Shown here: positions 26,153 through 38,613 of the stretch, one piece after another | Layout of the letters: every line of letters starts with the position of its first letter | How positions within the stretch are numbered: the stretch's first letter is position 1 | DNA from: Rhizobium leguminosarum | GTDB lineage: Bacteria > Pseudomonadota > Alphaproteobacteria > Rhizobiales > Rhizobiaceae | DNA: 64,000 nucleotides | Reading direction: 5' to 3' | Assembly: GCF_001652265.1 (NCBI RefSeq) | Contig: NZ_LWBS01000033.1 | Location: 87,322 to 151,321 of the forward strand | The notes under the pieces: generated by a model | Told to the model about the DNA's origin: nothing | The model's database searches: none | Seen by the model: only the letters and a program-made list of their open reading frames with translations | Position numbers and translations under genes: made by a program

Positions 26153-26899
26153 ATGAGCGCCGCTCCCCAGGAAGATGCTTTGAGCCTTGCCGAAACGCAG
26201 CCGGTGGGTAATGTCGGCCGCATGAAGATTCTCATCATCGAAGATGATCTCGAAGCCGCGGTCTACCTCACGAAAGCCTTTCGCGAGGCGGGCATCGTCG
26301 CCGATCACGCCAGCGACGGCGAGAGCGGCCTGTTCATGGGGTCGGAAAATACCTATGACGTCATCGTCATCGACCGCATGCTGCCGCGCCGCGACGGGCT
26401 TTCCGTCATCAGCGAGTTGCGCCGCAAGGCTATCCATACGCCGGTCCTCATTCTCTCCGCACTGGGCCAGGTCGATGACCGCGTGACGGGTCTTCGGGCC
26501 GGCGGTGACGATTACCTGCCGAAGCCATATGCCTTCAGCGAGTTGCTGGCGCGCGTCGAGGTGCTCGGCCGCCGCAAGGGCACGCCGGATCAGGACGTTG
26601 TCTATCGCGTCGGCGATCTCGAGCTCGATCGGCTCTCCCACGAGGTGCGCCGCGGCGGCAAGGAGATCCTGCTGCAGCCGCGCGAATTCCGCCTGCTCGA
26701 ATATCTGATGAAGAATGCCGGGCAGGTAGTGACCCGCACCATGCTGCTCGAAAACGTCTGGGACTATCACTTCGACCCGCAGACCAACGTTATCGACGTT
26801 CATGTCTCGCGCCTGCGCTCGAAGATCGAAAAGGACTACAGCCAGCCGCTCCTGAAGACCATTCGCGGCGCGGGGTACATGATCAAGGATGAGGGATGA
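26153..26899 (+). CDS. OmpR-type response regulator
   Basis: About 248 aa from the ATG at 26153, with GAAGGA about 9 nt upstream; ATGs at 26144 and 26222 are alternatives, and the receiver proper begins MKILIIEDD at 26222. Phospho-acceptor Asp near residue 74 (VIVIDRMLP), Lys in DDYLPKPY, and a C-terminal OmpR winged helix (VRRGGKEILLQPREFRLLEYLM, VIDVHVSRLRSKI). Overlaps the next gene by ATGA. In rhizobia the pair lies between degP and glnE; its signal is not established. Confidence 0.92.
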   Translation: MSAAPQEDALSLAETQPVGNVGRMKILIIEDDLEAAVYLTKAFREAGIVADHASDGESGLFMGSENTYDVIVIDRMLPRRDGLSVISELRRKAIHTPVLILSALGQVDDRVTGLRAGGDDYLPKPYAFSELLARVEVLGRRKGTPDQDVVYRVGDLELDRLSHEVRRGGKEILLQPREFRLLEYLMKNAGQVVTRTMLLENVWDYHFDPQTNVIDVHVSRLRSKIEKDYSQPLLKTIRGAGYMIKDEG

Positions 26900-28305
26900 G
26901 CCGTTTCAGGGTTCTCTTCAAGTCCACCGCAGTTCGCCTTTCGGCACTCTATATCCTGCTTTTCGCCATCTGCGCCGCGACGCTCGTCTTCTATGTGACG
27001 GCGATGTCGGAACGGTTGCTGACGGGCCAGATCCGCGACGCCGTCAGGCAAGAGGTGGAGCAGGTGCAGCGCGCCTATGACACCGGCGGCATGAACCTTC
27101 TCCTGCGCACGATGGAGCGGCGTGCCCGCCAGCCGGGCGCCAATCTCTACATCATCGCCGGCCCCTCGGGCGATATTCTCGCCGGCAACGTCGCCTCGGT
27201 GCAGCCGGGTGTCTTCGAGGAGGTCGGCTGGACCTCCGCGCCCTTCGCCTACCAGCGTTATACCGACAGCGGCGTCGTGCGCCGCCACAGAGCGATCGCC
27301 AATATTTTCGTGCTCGACAACGGCCTGAGAATCCTGATCGGCCGCGACCTCGGCGACCCCGAGCGTTTCCGTCTGCTGGTGCGCCAGGCGCTGATGGTGG
27401 CTTTGGCGATCATGGGGCTTGGCGCCATCATCATCTGGTTCGCCATCGGCCGCAACGCGCTGAAACGCATCGACCGCATGTCGGATGCCAGCAAGAAGAT
27501 CATGGCCGGCGACCTGTCGCAGCGCCTGCCGGTGGGCGGATCGGGCGATGAATTCGACCGCTTGTCGATGTCTTTGAATACCATGCTGGAGCGCATCGAG
27601 AAGCTGAACGAGGGCCTGCGGCAGGTCTCCGACAACATCGCCCACGATCTCAAGACGCCGCTGACGCGGCTGCGCAACAAGGCGGCCGATGCGCTCGATA
27701 TCGCCGATGGCGAGACGCGGCGCACCGCGCTCGAAGGCATCATTTCCGAATCGGACCAGCTGATCCGCACCTTCAACGCACTGTTGATGATCTCCCGCGT
27801 CGAGGCCGGATCGGTCGCCGCCGAGATGTCGCCGGTGGAGCTTTCGGCCATCGTCTCCGATAGCGCCGAGCTTTACGAGCCGGCGGCGGAGGAGGCGGGG
27901 CTCGGCCTCAGCTCCAGCATCGAGCCGGATGTCGAGGTGCAGGGCAATCGCGAGCTGATCGGCCAGGCGATCTTCAACCTGCTCGACAATGCCATCAAAT
28001 ATTCCTCCGATACCGAAGGCGCGGGCAAAGTGTCGCTGAAACTTTCCCGCCGCTCGGACGGCATCTGCCTTTCCGTGGCCGACCACGGACCGGGCGTTCC
28101 CGCCGACCGGCGAGACGACGTGGTGAAGCGCTTCGTCCGCCTCGATGAAAGCCGGTCGAAGCCCGGGACGGGGCTCGGGCTTTCGCTGGTGGAAGCGGTG
28201 ATGGAGCTGCACAACGGCCGGTTGGAACTCTCCGATACCGATCCTGATAAGCCCGAACGGCGCGGATTGACCGTCAGCATGATCTTCCCCGCCAAGGCTG
28301 CCTGA
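26896..28305 (+). CDS. sensor histidine kinase
   Basis: 469 aa. TM1 (LSALYILLFAICAATLVFYV), a ~130-residue periplasmic segment, TM2 (LMVALAIMGLGAIIIWFAI), HAMP, H-box NIAHDLKTPLTRL with H250, N-box IFNLLDNAIKYS and G boxes VADHGPGVP and KPGTGLGLSLVEAVMEL. Start is coupled to the response regulator by ATGA. HK of the EnvZ/PhoQ-like class acting with 26153-26899. Confidence 0.93.
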   Translation: MSRFRVLFKSTAVRLSALYILLFAICAATLVFYVTAMSERLLTGQIRDAVRQEVEQVQRAYDTGGMNLLLRTMERRARQPGANLYIIAGPSGDILAGNVASVQPGVFEEVGWTSAPFAYQRYTDSGVVRRHRAIANIFVLDNGLRILIGRDLGDPERFRLLVRQALMVALAIMGLGAIIIWFAIGRNALKRIDRMSDASKKIMAGDLSQRLPVGGSGDEFDRLSMSLNTMLERIEKLNEGLRQVSDNIAHDLKTPLTRLRNKAADALDIADGETRRTALEGIISESDQLIRTFNALLMISRVEAGSVAAEMSPVELSAIVSDSAELYEPAAEEAGLGLSSSIEPDVEVQGNRELIGQAIFNLLDNAIKYSSDTEGAGKVSLKLSRRSDGICLSVADHGPGVPADRRDDVVKRFVRLDESRSKPGTGLGLSLVEAVMELHNGRLELSDTDPDKPERRGLTVSMIFPAKAA

Positions 28306-28443
28306 GCTTTTTCCGCCGAAATACGACCGGTTGAATCGTATATTGGCGGTTTGCCGCCAAGACCCTAGTTTAATGCCGGTTGAAGGAGGCGTTCCCGCGA
28401 TTCTACGGGATCGGCTCCTGAAGTGCTAAAGCAGGGAGAGCGC

Positions 28444-31401
28444 ATGCTGACGAAATCGACGCATGGCCTGAAGGATGTGGCCGAAGGGCTGCTGCGTCCG
28501 CTGAACCAGACGGAGTTGAAGCTGGCGCTGGCCGACCTTCAGGAGGCCGGCAGGAGCGAGCCGTCGGTGGCTGCGATGCTGAAGACGGAAGGCCCGCTTC
28601 GCGATTTCATTGCTGTCGTGCTGACGCTGTCGCCTTATCTGCGCGAAATTGTGAATCTCGATCCCGCCATCCTCGCCGGCGCCATCACCCGACCGCTGGA
28701 GCCGCAGATCGAGGCGCTGGTCGCCGAGGCGCGGCGCTGCTGGCAGCGGGACGGCGAGGGGGCGGCGCCTTCGGAATCCGTGGTGATGAGCAGGCTGCGC
28801 ATCATCAAGCGCAAGGTGGCTTTCCTCGTCGCACTCGCCGATCTCTCGCGCATCTTCGACGGCCGGGCGACGACAGCCTGGCTGAGTGAGCTTGCCGAAG
28901 CGTCGGTTGCCGCCGCGATCGACCATCTGCTGCTCGCGGCGCATGAGGGTGGAAAGCTGCGGCTGCGGGATCTGGCAGCACCGAGCGACGGCTCCGGGCT
29001 GATCGTGCTCGGCATGGGCAAACTCGGCGCGGCCGAACTCAACTATTCCTCCGATATCGATCTCGTCGTCGTCTTCGACGAGGAGGCCGGTATCGTGCCC
29101 GACCCGGATGACGCGATCGAGGTCTTCCCGAGAATGATGCGCCGCTTGGTCCGCATCCTGCAGGAGCGGACAGCCGACGGCTACGTCTTCCGCACCGATC
29201 TCAGATTGCGCCCCGATCCCGGTTCGACGCCGCTGGCGATCCCGGTCGATGCGGCGATGATCTATTATGAGGGCAGGGGCCAGAACTGGGAGCGGGCGGC
29301 CTTCATCAAGGCGCGCGCCGTTGCCGGCGACCTTACGGCGGGCGCCGATTTCCTGCGCGGCCTCGCCCCTTTCGTCTTCCGCAAATATCTCGATTACGCG
29401 GCGATTGCCGATATCCATTCGATCAAGCGGCAGATCCATGCGCATAAGGGCCACGGTGCCATCGCGGTCAAGGGTCATAACGTCAAGCTCGGCCGCGGCG
29501 GCATCCGCGAGATCGAATTCTTCGTCCAGACCCAGCAGCTGATCGCCGGCGGCCGCATGCCGGCCTTGCGCGGCCGGGCGACGGAGGAGACGCTCGGTGA
29601 ACTCACCAAGGCGAAATGGATCGATGCGGAAACCCGTGACGAACTGACAGAGGCCTACTGGTTCCTGCGCGATGTCGAGCATCGCATCCAGATGGTGCGC
29701 GACGAGCAGACCCACCTGCTGCCGGAGACCGATGCCGACCTGAAGCGTATCGCCTTCATGATGGGCTTTTCCGACACGCCGAGCTTCTCCGAACGACTGG
29801 TCGGCGTGCTGAAGACGGTCGAGCGGCGTTATGCCCACCTCTTCGAACAGGAGAGCAGGCTTTCCACCGACACCGGAAACCTCGTCTTCACCGGCCAGGG
29901 CGATGACCCGGACACGCTGGAGACGCTGAAGAGGCTCGGTTTTACCAGGCCATCCGATATTTCCCGCATCATCCGCACCTGGCACTACGGCCGTTACCGG
30001 GCGACGCAATCGGTCGAGGCGCGTGAAAGGCTGACGGAGCTGGCGCCGGAGCTCTTGCGGGTCTTCGGCGAAAGCAAGCGCGCCGACGAGGCGCTGCTGC
30101 GCTTCGACAGCTTCATCTCCGGCCTTCCCTCCGGCATCCAGCTGTTCTCGCTGCTCGGCAGCAATCCAGCGCTCTTGTCGCTGATCGTCAACATCATGTC
30201 CTCGGCGCCCCGGCTTGCCGAGGTGATCGCCGCCAAACCGCATGTCTTCGACGGCATGCTCGATCCCGGCCTGATGGCCGAGCTGCCGACGCGTGATTAT
30301 CTCGGCGAACGGCTGAAGGGCTCGCTTGCCCAGGCGCGCCACTATGAAGAGGTGCTCGACCGGCTGCGCATCTTCGCCGCCGAGCAGCGCTTCCTGATCG
30401 GCATCCGCCTGCTCACCGGTGCGATCAACGGCGTGATGGCCGCACGCGCCTTCACGCATCTCGCCGACCTCGTCATTGCAGCAGCACTCGATGCCGTGGT
30501 GAGCGAGATGCGGGCAGCACACGGCGATTATCCCGGCGGGCGCATCGCGGTCGCCGGCATGGGCAAGCTCGGCAGCTTCGAGCTGACGGCCGGTTCCGAC
30601 ATCGATCTAATCCTGCTCTATGATTATGACGACACGGCCTCCGAATCCGACGGGCCGAAGCCGCTCGACGCGACGCGTTACTTCACCCGCATCACCCAGA
30701 GGCTGATGGCCGCCTTGTCGGCGCCGACCGCCGAAGGTGTGCTCTATGAGGTCGACATGCGGCTGCGCCCATCCGGCAACAAGGGGCCGGTCGCCACCCG
30801 CATCAATGCCTTCGGCAAGTACCAGCGCGAAGAGGCATGGACCTGGGAGCATATGGCGCTCAGCCGCGCCCGGCTGATCTGCGGCAATGAGAGCCTGGTC
30901 GCCGAGGCGGAACTGATCGTCCGGGAAGTGCTGTCGGCCGATCGCGATATTGCCAAGGTGGCGCATGACGTCGCCGAAATGCGCGAACTCATCGACAAGG
31001 AAAAGTCGCCCTCCGGCCCGTGGGACCTGAAGCTGATCCCCGGTGGCGTCATCGATCTCGAATTCATCGCCCAGTATCTTGCACTGATCGCACCGACCAG
31101 AGGCGTCGGTATTGCCGTCAATGGGATGAGCACCGGCGAGGCCCTGAAGGTGCTTGGCGACCGGCTGATGGCAACAGCCGATCTCGACATATGCCTTGAG
31201 GCCTTCACGCTTTATACCGGCCTTTCGCAACTGATCCGCCTCTCCATCGACGGCCTTTTCGATCCGAACGAAGCACCGGCGGGTCTCGTCGAACTCGTCT
31301 GCCGCGCCGGCGACTGCCCTGACATCAAGACGCTGGAAGGAGAGGTGAAGCGGCTTTCGAAAGCGGTTAGGAAAATATTCCTTAATATCGTGAAAGCCTG
31401 A
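28444..31401 (+). CDS. glnE: GlnE, bifunctional glutamine synthetase adenylyltransferase/deadenylase
   Basis: 985 aa. Two nucleotidyltransferase domains, each with the invariant pattern GMGKLG..EL..SDIDL: N-terminal (about residue 195) IVLGMGKLGAAELNYSSDIDL and C-terminal (about 705) GMGKLGSFELTAGSDIDL, each followed by its helical regulatory domain. It adenylylates glutamine synthetase when nitrogen is in excess and removes AMP under nitrogen limitation, under PII control. ATG 28444 has GGGAGAG upstream; a GTG at 28423 is less likely. It follows the two-component pair by 138 bp with its own promoter. Confidence 0.95.
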   Translation: MLTKSTHGLKDVAEGLLRPLNQTELKLALADLQEAGRSEPSVAAMLKTEGPLRDFIAVVLTLSPYLREIVNLDPAILAGAITRPLEPQIEALVAEARRCWQRDGEGAAPSESVVMSRLRIIKRKVAFLVALADLSRIFDGRATTAWLSELAEASVAAAIDHLLLAAHEGGKLRLRDLAAPSDGSGLIVLGMGKLGAAELNYSSDIDLVVVFDEEAGIVPDPDDAIEVFPRMMRRLVRILQERTADGYVFRTDLRLRPDPGSTPLAIPVDAAMIYYEGRGQNWERAAFIKARAVAGDLTAGADFLRGLAPFVFRKYLDYAAIADIHSIKRQIHAHKGHGAIAVKGHNVKLGRGGIREIEFFVQTQQLIAGGRMPALRGRATEETLGELTKAKWIDAETRDELTEAYWFLRDVEHRIQMVRDEQTHLLPETDADLKRIAFMMGFSDTPSFSERLVGVLKTVERRYAHLFEQESRLSTDTGNLVFTGQGDDPDTLETLKRLGFTRPSDISRIIRTWHYGRYRATQSVEARERLTELAPELLRVFGESKRADEALLRFDSFISGLPSGIQLFSLLGSNPALLSLIVNIMSSAPRLAEVIAAKPHVFDGMLDPGLMAELPTRDYLGERLKGSLAQARHYEEVLDRLRIFAAEQRFLIGIRLLTGAINGVMAARAFTHLADLVIAAALDAVVSEMRAAHGDYPGGRIAVAGMGKLGSFELTAGSDIDLILLYDYDDTASESDGPKPLDATRYFTRITQRLMAALSAPTAEGVLYEVDMRLRPSGNKGPVATRINAFGKYQREEAWTWEHMALSRARLICGNESLVAEAELIVREVLSADRDIAKVAHDVAEMRELIDKEKSPSGPWDLKLIPGGVIDLEFIAQYLALIAPTRGVGIAVNGMSTGEALKVLGDRLMATADLDICLEAFTLYTGLSQLIRLSIDGLFDPNEAPAGLVELVCRAGDCPDIKTLEGEVKRLSKAVRKIFLNIVKA

Positions 31402-31504
31402 ATTCACATAAGATGGAACGACCGCGAGGATTATCGCGAGCATCGCCTGTCGGAATCTCGTTTGGCCAATCGTCTTCAGGACAGGCAAGCGATGGAGAAC
31501 AGCA

Positions 31505-32155
31505 ATGACGATTACCATTACCGCTTTTGAACGGTCGCCGGATCGCGGCAGGGGTCTGGCGCGCGACATGCGCGTTCGCTGGGCGCTCGAAGAAGTGGGC
31601 CAGCCTTACGAGGTTCGTCTTGTTTCGTTCAAAGAGATGAAGGAGCCCGCGCATCTGGCGCTGCAGCCTTTCGGGCAGATTCCGACCTATGAAGAAGGCG
31701 ATCTCGCACTGTTCGAGTCCGGCGCCATCGTCTTCCATATCGGCGAGCGCCATGCGGGCCTGTTGCCGGTCGATGCGAATGCCCGGGCGCGCGCGCTCAC
31801 ATGGATGTTTGCCGCGCTCAACACGGTGGAAACACCGATCTTCGACCGCGCTCTCGTCATGATCCTCGATCGCGACAAGCCTTGGTACGACCAGCGCCTT
31901 TCTGCCCTCGAGGACAGCATCCGGAAACGGCTGATCGACCTCTCCCGTCGCCTTGGCGATGCCGACTGGCTCGATGGTGCGTTCAGCGCCGGTGACCTGC
32001 TGATGGTGTCGGTGCTGCTCAGGTTGAAGGGATCTGGCATACTGGAAGAATATCCGAACCTCTCCGCCTATGTCGCCCGCGGCGAAGCGCGGCCGGCATA
32101 CAAGCGTGCTTTCGCCGCTCAATTGGCGGTTTTCACCGCCGCATCGGCAGGCTGA
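31505..32155 (+). CDS. glutathione S-transferase family protein
   Basis: 216 aa. N-terminal MTITITAFERSPDRGRGLARDMR, then WALEEVGQPYEVRLVSFKEMKEPAHLALQPFGQIPTYEEGDLALFESGAI with the GST cis-Pro and the ES glutathione site. The helical domain ends WLDGAFSAGDLLMVSVLL. Start with GGAGAAC upstream. Between glnE and pleC; convergent with pleC (13 bp apart). Substrate unknown. Confidence 0.9.
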   Translation: MTITITAFERSPDRGRGLARDMRVRWALEEVGQPYEVRLVSFKEMKEPAHLALQPFGQIPTYEEGDLALFESGAIVFHIGERHAGLLPVDANARARALTWMFAALNTVETPIFDRALVMILDRDKPWYDQRLSALEDSIRKRLIDLSRRLGDADWLDGAFSAGDLLMVSVLLRLKGSGILEEYPNLSAYVARGEARPAYKRAFAAQLAVFTAASAG

Positions 32156-32167
32156 AGAGGGTCGGCT

Positions 32168-34477
<2,310 letters not shown>

Positions 34478-34628
34478 CTCTTCGCCTTGTCCCTCATGTG
34501 ATTCGCGCGCCGCTCGCTCGAACCTGACCTAGAGAATCATGGGTGATTCGCCTTGTCCAGAGGCAAAGGTAAAAATCCGTTAACTATTTATAATTTCGGG
34601 TTTTTCCAGGTGATTCGGCGCGCTGGGC

Positions 34629-34661
34629 GACCGGCCACCGAATTTTTCGGCACGGCCGGTC
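34629..34661 (-). terminator. hairpin downstream of pepN
   Basis: GACCGGCC (34629-34636) and GGCCGGTC (34654-34661) form an 8-bp stem with an inner CCGAA/TTCGG stem, 8 nt past the pepN stop on the minus strand. No T-run follows, so it may be a stabilising stem or a rho-dependent end. Confidence 0.45.
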
Positions 34662-34669
34662 GAATCAAA

Positions 34670-37318
34670 TTACCCTTTAAGCGTGCGCTCGACGATATCG
34701 CGCACGTCGGTCGAAAGATCGGCGGCCCGCTCGATCTCGATCAGCGCCGAGCGGGCGTGATCGGCACGTGTCGGTTCGAGCGACCGCCAGGAGCGCATCG
34801 AGGTGAGAATGCGGGCGGCAAGCTGCGGGTTGCGCTCGTCGATATCGAGAATCTGACCGGCGAGGAAGCGGTAGCCTTCGCCGTCGGCGCGGCCGAAGCC
34901 GGTCGGGTTGGCAAAGGCGAAGGTGCCGACCAGTGCCCGCATCCGATTCGGATTGGTCCGCTTGAAGAGCGGATTATCCATCAGGGCGCGGATCCGTTCC
35001 AGGGTTTTGGGACCCGGAATACCGGCCTGGATCGCGAACCATTTGTCGATGACGAGCGCATTTTCCGCGAAGCGGTCGCGGAAGCTTGCCAGCGCTTCGC
35101 TGGTCTCCGCGCTGTCGGGGAAACGATGGGCGAGGATTGTCAGCGCGTGGCTCAGATCGGTCATGTTGTTGGCCGCATCGAAGGCGGCCTTGGCGCGGGC
35201 CGGCGTCTGCTCGGCATGCGAGAGGTAGGTGAGGGCGGTATTGCGCAGTGCGCGCGGTCCGGCGCTCTTCGCATCCGGGCTGAAATCGCCTGATGTCGTC
35301 ATCGCTGCGTAGAGGCCGGCAAAGACATCCGTTCCGACATCGGCTATCTGTTTCAGGATCGCCTGCCGGCCAGCATGGATGGCATCGGGATCGTTGTTGC
35401 CGCCAAGTTCGCGGGCGATATCGGATTCACTCGGCAAAGCCAGCGCCTGGGCACGGAAGGCAGGCTCGAGGACCTCGTCGGCGGCGGCTGCGATCAGCGT
35501 CTCGATGAAGGTCGCCTCGCAGACGACAGGCTTGCCCTCGCGGGCGTCGCGTGCCGCTTTCAAGAGGTTCGGCAGCGCCAGATCGGTCAGCGCCTGCCAA
35601 CGGGCGAAGTGATTGGTCTCGTAGCGGGCGAGAAGAGCGAGATCGGCCGGGCTCTGATCGAAATGCAGATTGATCGGCGCGGAGAAGCCGCGGTTGATCG
35701 AAACGACCGGCCGCGAGCCAATGCCATGGAAGATCGCCGTCTGGGTGCGGCCTGTGAGATGCAGCACCTCGCCGATATATTCCGCGCCGTCGACGGAGGT
35801 CGGCTCGATCTTGCCGCCGTTTTCGCCAAACAGCGCGAGGCTGAGCGGAATATGCATCGGCTCCTTGCTCGGCTGGCCGGGCGTTGCCGGGATCATCTGT
35901 TCAAGCGACAGGGTGAAGCTGCCGGCCGCCGCATCATAGCTGCCCGATGCGGTGACGAGCGGCGTGCCGGCCTGATGGTACCAGAGCGAGAATTGCGTCA
36001 AATCGCGCCCGCTTGCATCCTCGAAGCATTTGACGAAATCCTCGATCGTCACGGCCTCACCGTCATGGCGGTCGAAATAGAGGTCCATGCCCTTCTTGAA
36101 GCCGTCCTTGCCGAGCAGCGTCGCGATCATGCGCGTGACTTCGCTGCCCTTTTCGTAGACGGTCGTCGTGTAGAAATTATTGATCTCGCGATATGTCGTC
36201 GGCCGCACCGGATGGGCGAGCGGGCCGCCGTCTTCCGGGAATTGCTCCGATTTCAGGTGGCGCACTTCGGCAATGCGTTTGACGGCGCGCGAGCGCTGGT
36301 CGGAAGAGAATTCGTGGTCGCGATAGACCGTCAGGCCTTCCTTGAGGCACAGCTGGAACCAGTCGCGGCAGGTGATGCGGTTGCCGGTCCAGTTGTGGAA
36401 ATATTCATGCGCGATGATCGCTTCGATATTGGCATAGTCGGCATCGGTCGCGATTTCCGGATCTGCAAGGACGTATTTGTCATTGAAGACGTTGAGGCCC
36501 TTGTTCTCCATTGCGCCCATGTTGAAGTCGGAGACGGCGACGATCATGAAAATATCGAGATCGTATTCGCGTCCAAACCTCTCTTCATCCCATTTCATCG
36601 AGCGCTTCAGCGCGTCCATGGCATAGGCTGCGCGCGGTTCCTTGCCGTGCTCGACATAGATTTTCAGCACCACCTCGCGGCCGGACATGGTCGTGAACGT
36701 GTCTTCGACGACGCCGAGGTCGCCGGCGACGAGCGCGAAGAGGTAGCTCGGTTTCGGATGTGGGTCGAACCAGGCGGCGAAATGTTTGCCGGGGCCATAG
36801 CCGGCGCCGCCGAGGAAGTTGCCGTTCGACAAAAGCAGCGGGTTGGCGTCTTTGTCGGCGATGATGTTGACCGTGAAGGGCGCAAGCACGTCGGGCCGGT
36901 CCGGGAAATAGGTGATGCGGCGGAAACCCTCCGCCTCGCACTGCGTGCAGTAGATGCCACTGGTGCGGTAAAGGCCCATCAGTTTGGTATTGGCCTCGGG
37001 GTTGATAATCGTGGTGATCGTCAGCTCGAAGGGCGCGCTCTCCGGCAGGGCGCGCACCGTCAGGCTTTCCGGTGTTGCGTCGTAACGCGAAGGGTCCAGC
37101 TCCACCTGGTCTAACAGCAGCCCCGACAGCGTCAGTTCGTCGCCGTCGAGAACGATCGGCGCTGCCGGATCGGTACCCGTGCGACGATGAAAGATCAGAC
37201 GCGCCTCGACCTTTGTCTCCGTCGGGTCGAGTTCGAAGGTCAGGTCCACACGTTCCAGCACGAAGTCGGTGGGACGGTAATCTGCCAGATGAATGACCTG
37301 GCCGGTATCTGTTCGCAT
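34670..37318 (-). CDS. pepN: aminopeptidase N (PepN)
   Basis: 882 aa, M1-family full length. The exopeptidase motif MGAMENKGLNVF is near residue 275, zinc-binding HExxH as IIAHEYFHNWTG near residue 312 and the distal zinc Glu in LKEGLTVYRDHEFS. Cleaves N-terminal residues from peptides in the cytoplasm. Start at ATG 37318 (MRTDTGQVIHLADYRPTDF). Monocistronic; the downstream hairpin at 34629-34661 may end its transcript. Confidence 0.96.
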   Translation of the reverse strand: MRTDTGQVIHLADYRPTDFVLERVDLTFELDPTETKVEARLIFHRRTGTDPAAPIVLDGDELTLSGLLLDQVELDPSRYDATPESLTVRALPESAPFELTITTIINPEANTKLMGLYRTSGIYCTQCEAEGFRRITYFPDRPDVLAPFTVNIIADKDANPLLLSNGNFLGGAGYGPGKHFAAWFDPHPKPSYLFALVAGDLGVVEDTFTTMSGREVVLKIYVEHGKEPRAAYAMDALKRSMKWDEERFGREYDLDIFMIVAVSDFNMGAMENKGLNVFNDKYVLADPEIATDADYANIEAIIAHEYFHNWTGNRITCRDWFQLCLKEGLTVYRDHEFSSDQRSRAVKRIAEVRHLKSEQFPEDGGPLAHPVRPTTYREINNFYTTTVYEKGSEVTRMIATLLGKDGFKKGMDLYFDRHDGEAVTIEDFVKCFEDASGRDLTQFSLWYHQAGTPLVTASGSYDAAAGSFTLSLEQMIPATPGQPSKEPMHIPLSLALFGENGGKIEPTSVDGAEYIGEVLHLTGRTQTAIFHGIGSRPVVSINRGFSAPINLHFDQSPADLALLARYETNHFARWQALTDLALPNLLKAARDAREGKPVVCEATFIETLIAAAADEVLEPAFRAQALALPSESDIARELGGNNDPDAIHAGRQAILKQIADVGTDVFAGLYAAMTTSGDFSPDAKSAGPRALRNTALTYLSHAEQTPARAKAAFDAANNMTDLSHALTILAHRFPDSAETSEALASFRDRFAENALVIDKWFAIQAGIPGPKTLERIRALMDNPLFKRTNPNRMRALVGTFAFANPTGFGRADGEGYRFLAGQILDIDERNPQLAARILTSMRSWRSLEPTRADHARSALIEIERAADLSTDVRDIVERTLKG

Positions 37319-37432
37319 GGTGTTTCCTGAAGACCGTTATTTGATAACCGCGGAATACAGAGGCGGGCGCACTCTGCCATAAATTTTGCCGGGGATGATT
37401 ACATTAAAGTCTGAACTAAACTTAAAGCAAAT

Positions 37433-37461
37433 TGCCCGCGAACACCAAGTTCGCGGGCAAA
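37433..37461 (-). terminator. rho-independent terminator of the receptor gene
   Basis: 12-bp perfect stem (TTGCCCGCGAAC at 37433-37444, GTTCGCGGGCAA at 37450-37461) with a 5-nt loop. On the minus strand it is followed by TTTGCTTTAAG, so it ends the gene at 37507-38613. Confidence 0.8.
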
Positions 37462-37506
37462 ATATCTTATTGGCAACGGATGACCACGGCCGCGGGGAGA
37501 AGGGTG

Positions 37507-38613
37507 CTACTTCAGATTGAGTGCGGCCTTGATCGTCGCGTCGTTTTCCGTCTGCTGCACGACGACGCCGTACCAGCCGAGCCCGTCGTAATCCTCGTAG
37601 CCGAGAGTGCGCGCGAAGGCGACGATCGAGCCGTTATTGTCGTAGTAGCTGCCTTTGCCCTGACCGGACGGATTGGCGAGCGCGAAATGGGAAAAGTGCA
37701 AGGCCGGATTGGTGGTGGCGATGACCCGGCTCTTGCCGTCGAGCAGCATGACCGTCGTTCTTTCCGCCAGCTGCGACGGCAGGTTCGCCTCTTTCTCGAC
37801 GATCGCCTGGCCTTGGTTCTGCCAGTCGAAATAGACGCCGAGCGTGCCGACCAGCCGCCCGTCAAGCTTGCCCTCTTCGCGGATGCCTGTGGCATAAACG
37901 AGCGCATGCCTGTTATCGTGCAGCGGGCTCCCTTTGACGTCGTCGACGATATAAGCGTCGCCGGAGGAGCAGGCCGACGCTGCGCGAAACCACAGATCGC
38001 TGGCAAGGCTCGTGCCTACGATCTTGCGCTGGAACTTGGGATTGGCGGATGCGACCACTTTGCCCGAGAGATCGGTCATTACGAGATCGAGATAGACGGT
38101 GTAGAAGCGGTTGATGGCGCCGAGACGCTCCGCTGCAAAGGCGGCGGTTTCCCGGCTCGGGTTTTGCAGCGCCTGCCAGAGTGCCGGGTCCGTCGCCCAC
38201 CAGCGCACATCGGCCGTGCGCTCGAAGAGATTGCGGACGATGAGCTGCACCAGCGTCTGCGCCAGATCGGTGAGGCGAACGCCCTCCATCTCTTCGACCA
38301 GCGAATCGGCCATGGCGCGGCTGAGGCCGATGCGGCCGAGCACGTTGCTCTCGAACCTGCCGGTAATGTCGGTTGCGATCTGCGCCAGTCGCTGCACTTC
38401 GTTGGCAACGACGGCAAAGCCCTTTCCGGTCTCGCCGGCTCTGGCCGCCTCGATCAGCGCATTGATCGCCAGCAGCTTGATCTGCTTGACGATATGGGTG
38501 TTGTCGGCGCTGAAGCGCTCGAGGTCGGTGCTGATGCCGTCGGTGACGACGCGCATGGACCGCGGTGTCGCATTCTGCGACTGGGCAATGGTTTCGGCGC
38601 TAAGCGGCTTCAT
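37507..38613 (-). CDS. soluble methyl-accepting chemotaxis-like receptor, signalling tip then cache domain
   Basis: 368 aa from ATG 38613 (AGGA about 10 nt upstream). Residues ~25-85 are the tip of an MCP hairpin ([35 protein letters not shown]), the part that binds CheA/CheW. It is followed by a C-terminal cache-type sensor domain ([52 protein letters not shown]). There is no transmembrane segment, no HAMP, no methylation helices and the domain order is reversed compared with normal receptors. It is therefore a cytosolic cache receptor. No che genes are near. A good terminator lies downstream. Probably a redox or metabolite sensor feeding chemotaxis arrays. Confidence 0.82.
   Translation of the reverse strand: MKPLSAETIAQSQNATPRSMRVVTDGISTDLERFSADNTHIVKQIKLLAINALIEAARAGETGKGFAVVANEVQRLAQIATDITGRFESNVLGRIGLSRAMADSLVEEMEGVRLTDLAQTLVQLIVRNLFERTADVRWWATDPALWQALQNPSRETAAFAAERLGAINRFYTVYLDLVMTDLSGKVVASANPKFQRKIVGTSLASDLWFRAASACSSGDAYIVDDVKGSPLHDNRHALVYATGIREEGKLDGRLVGTLGVYFDWQNQGQAIVEKEANLPSQLAERTTVMLLDGKSRVIATTNPALHFSHFALANPSGQGKGSYYDNNGSIVAFARTLGYEDYDGLGWYGVVVQQTENDATIKAALNLK

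Noticed and set aside
28426..30522. 698-codon frame opposite glnE
   Set aside because: Antisense shadow of a well-supported glnE; rich in His/Arg/Asp as expected of the complementary frame.
35375..37114. 579-codon frame opposite pepN
   Set aside because: Antisense shadow of pepN with no motif, start signal or promoter.
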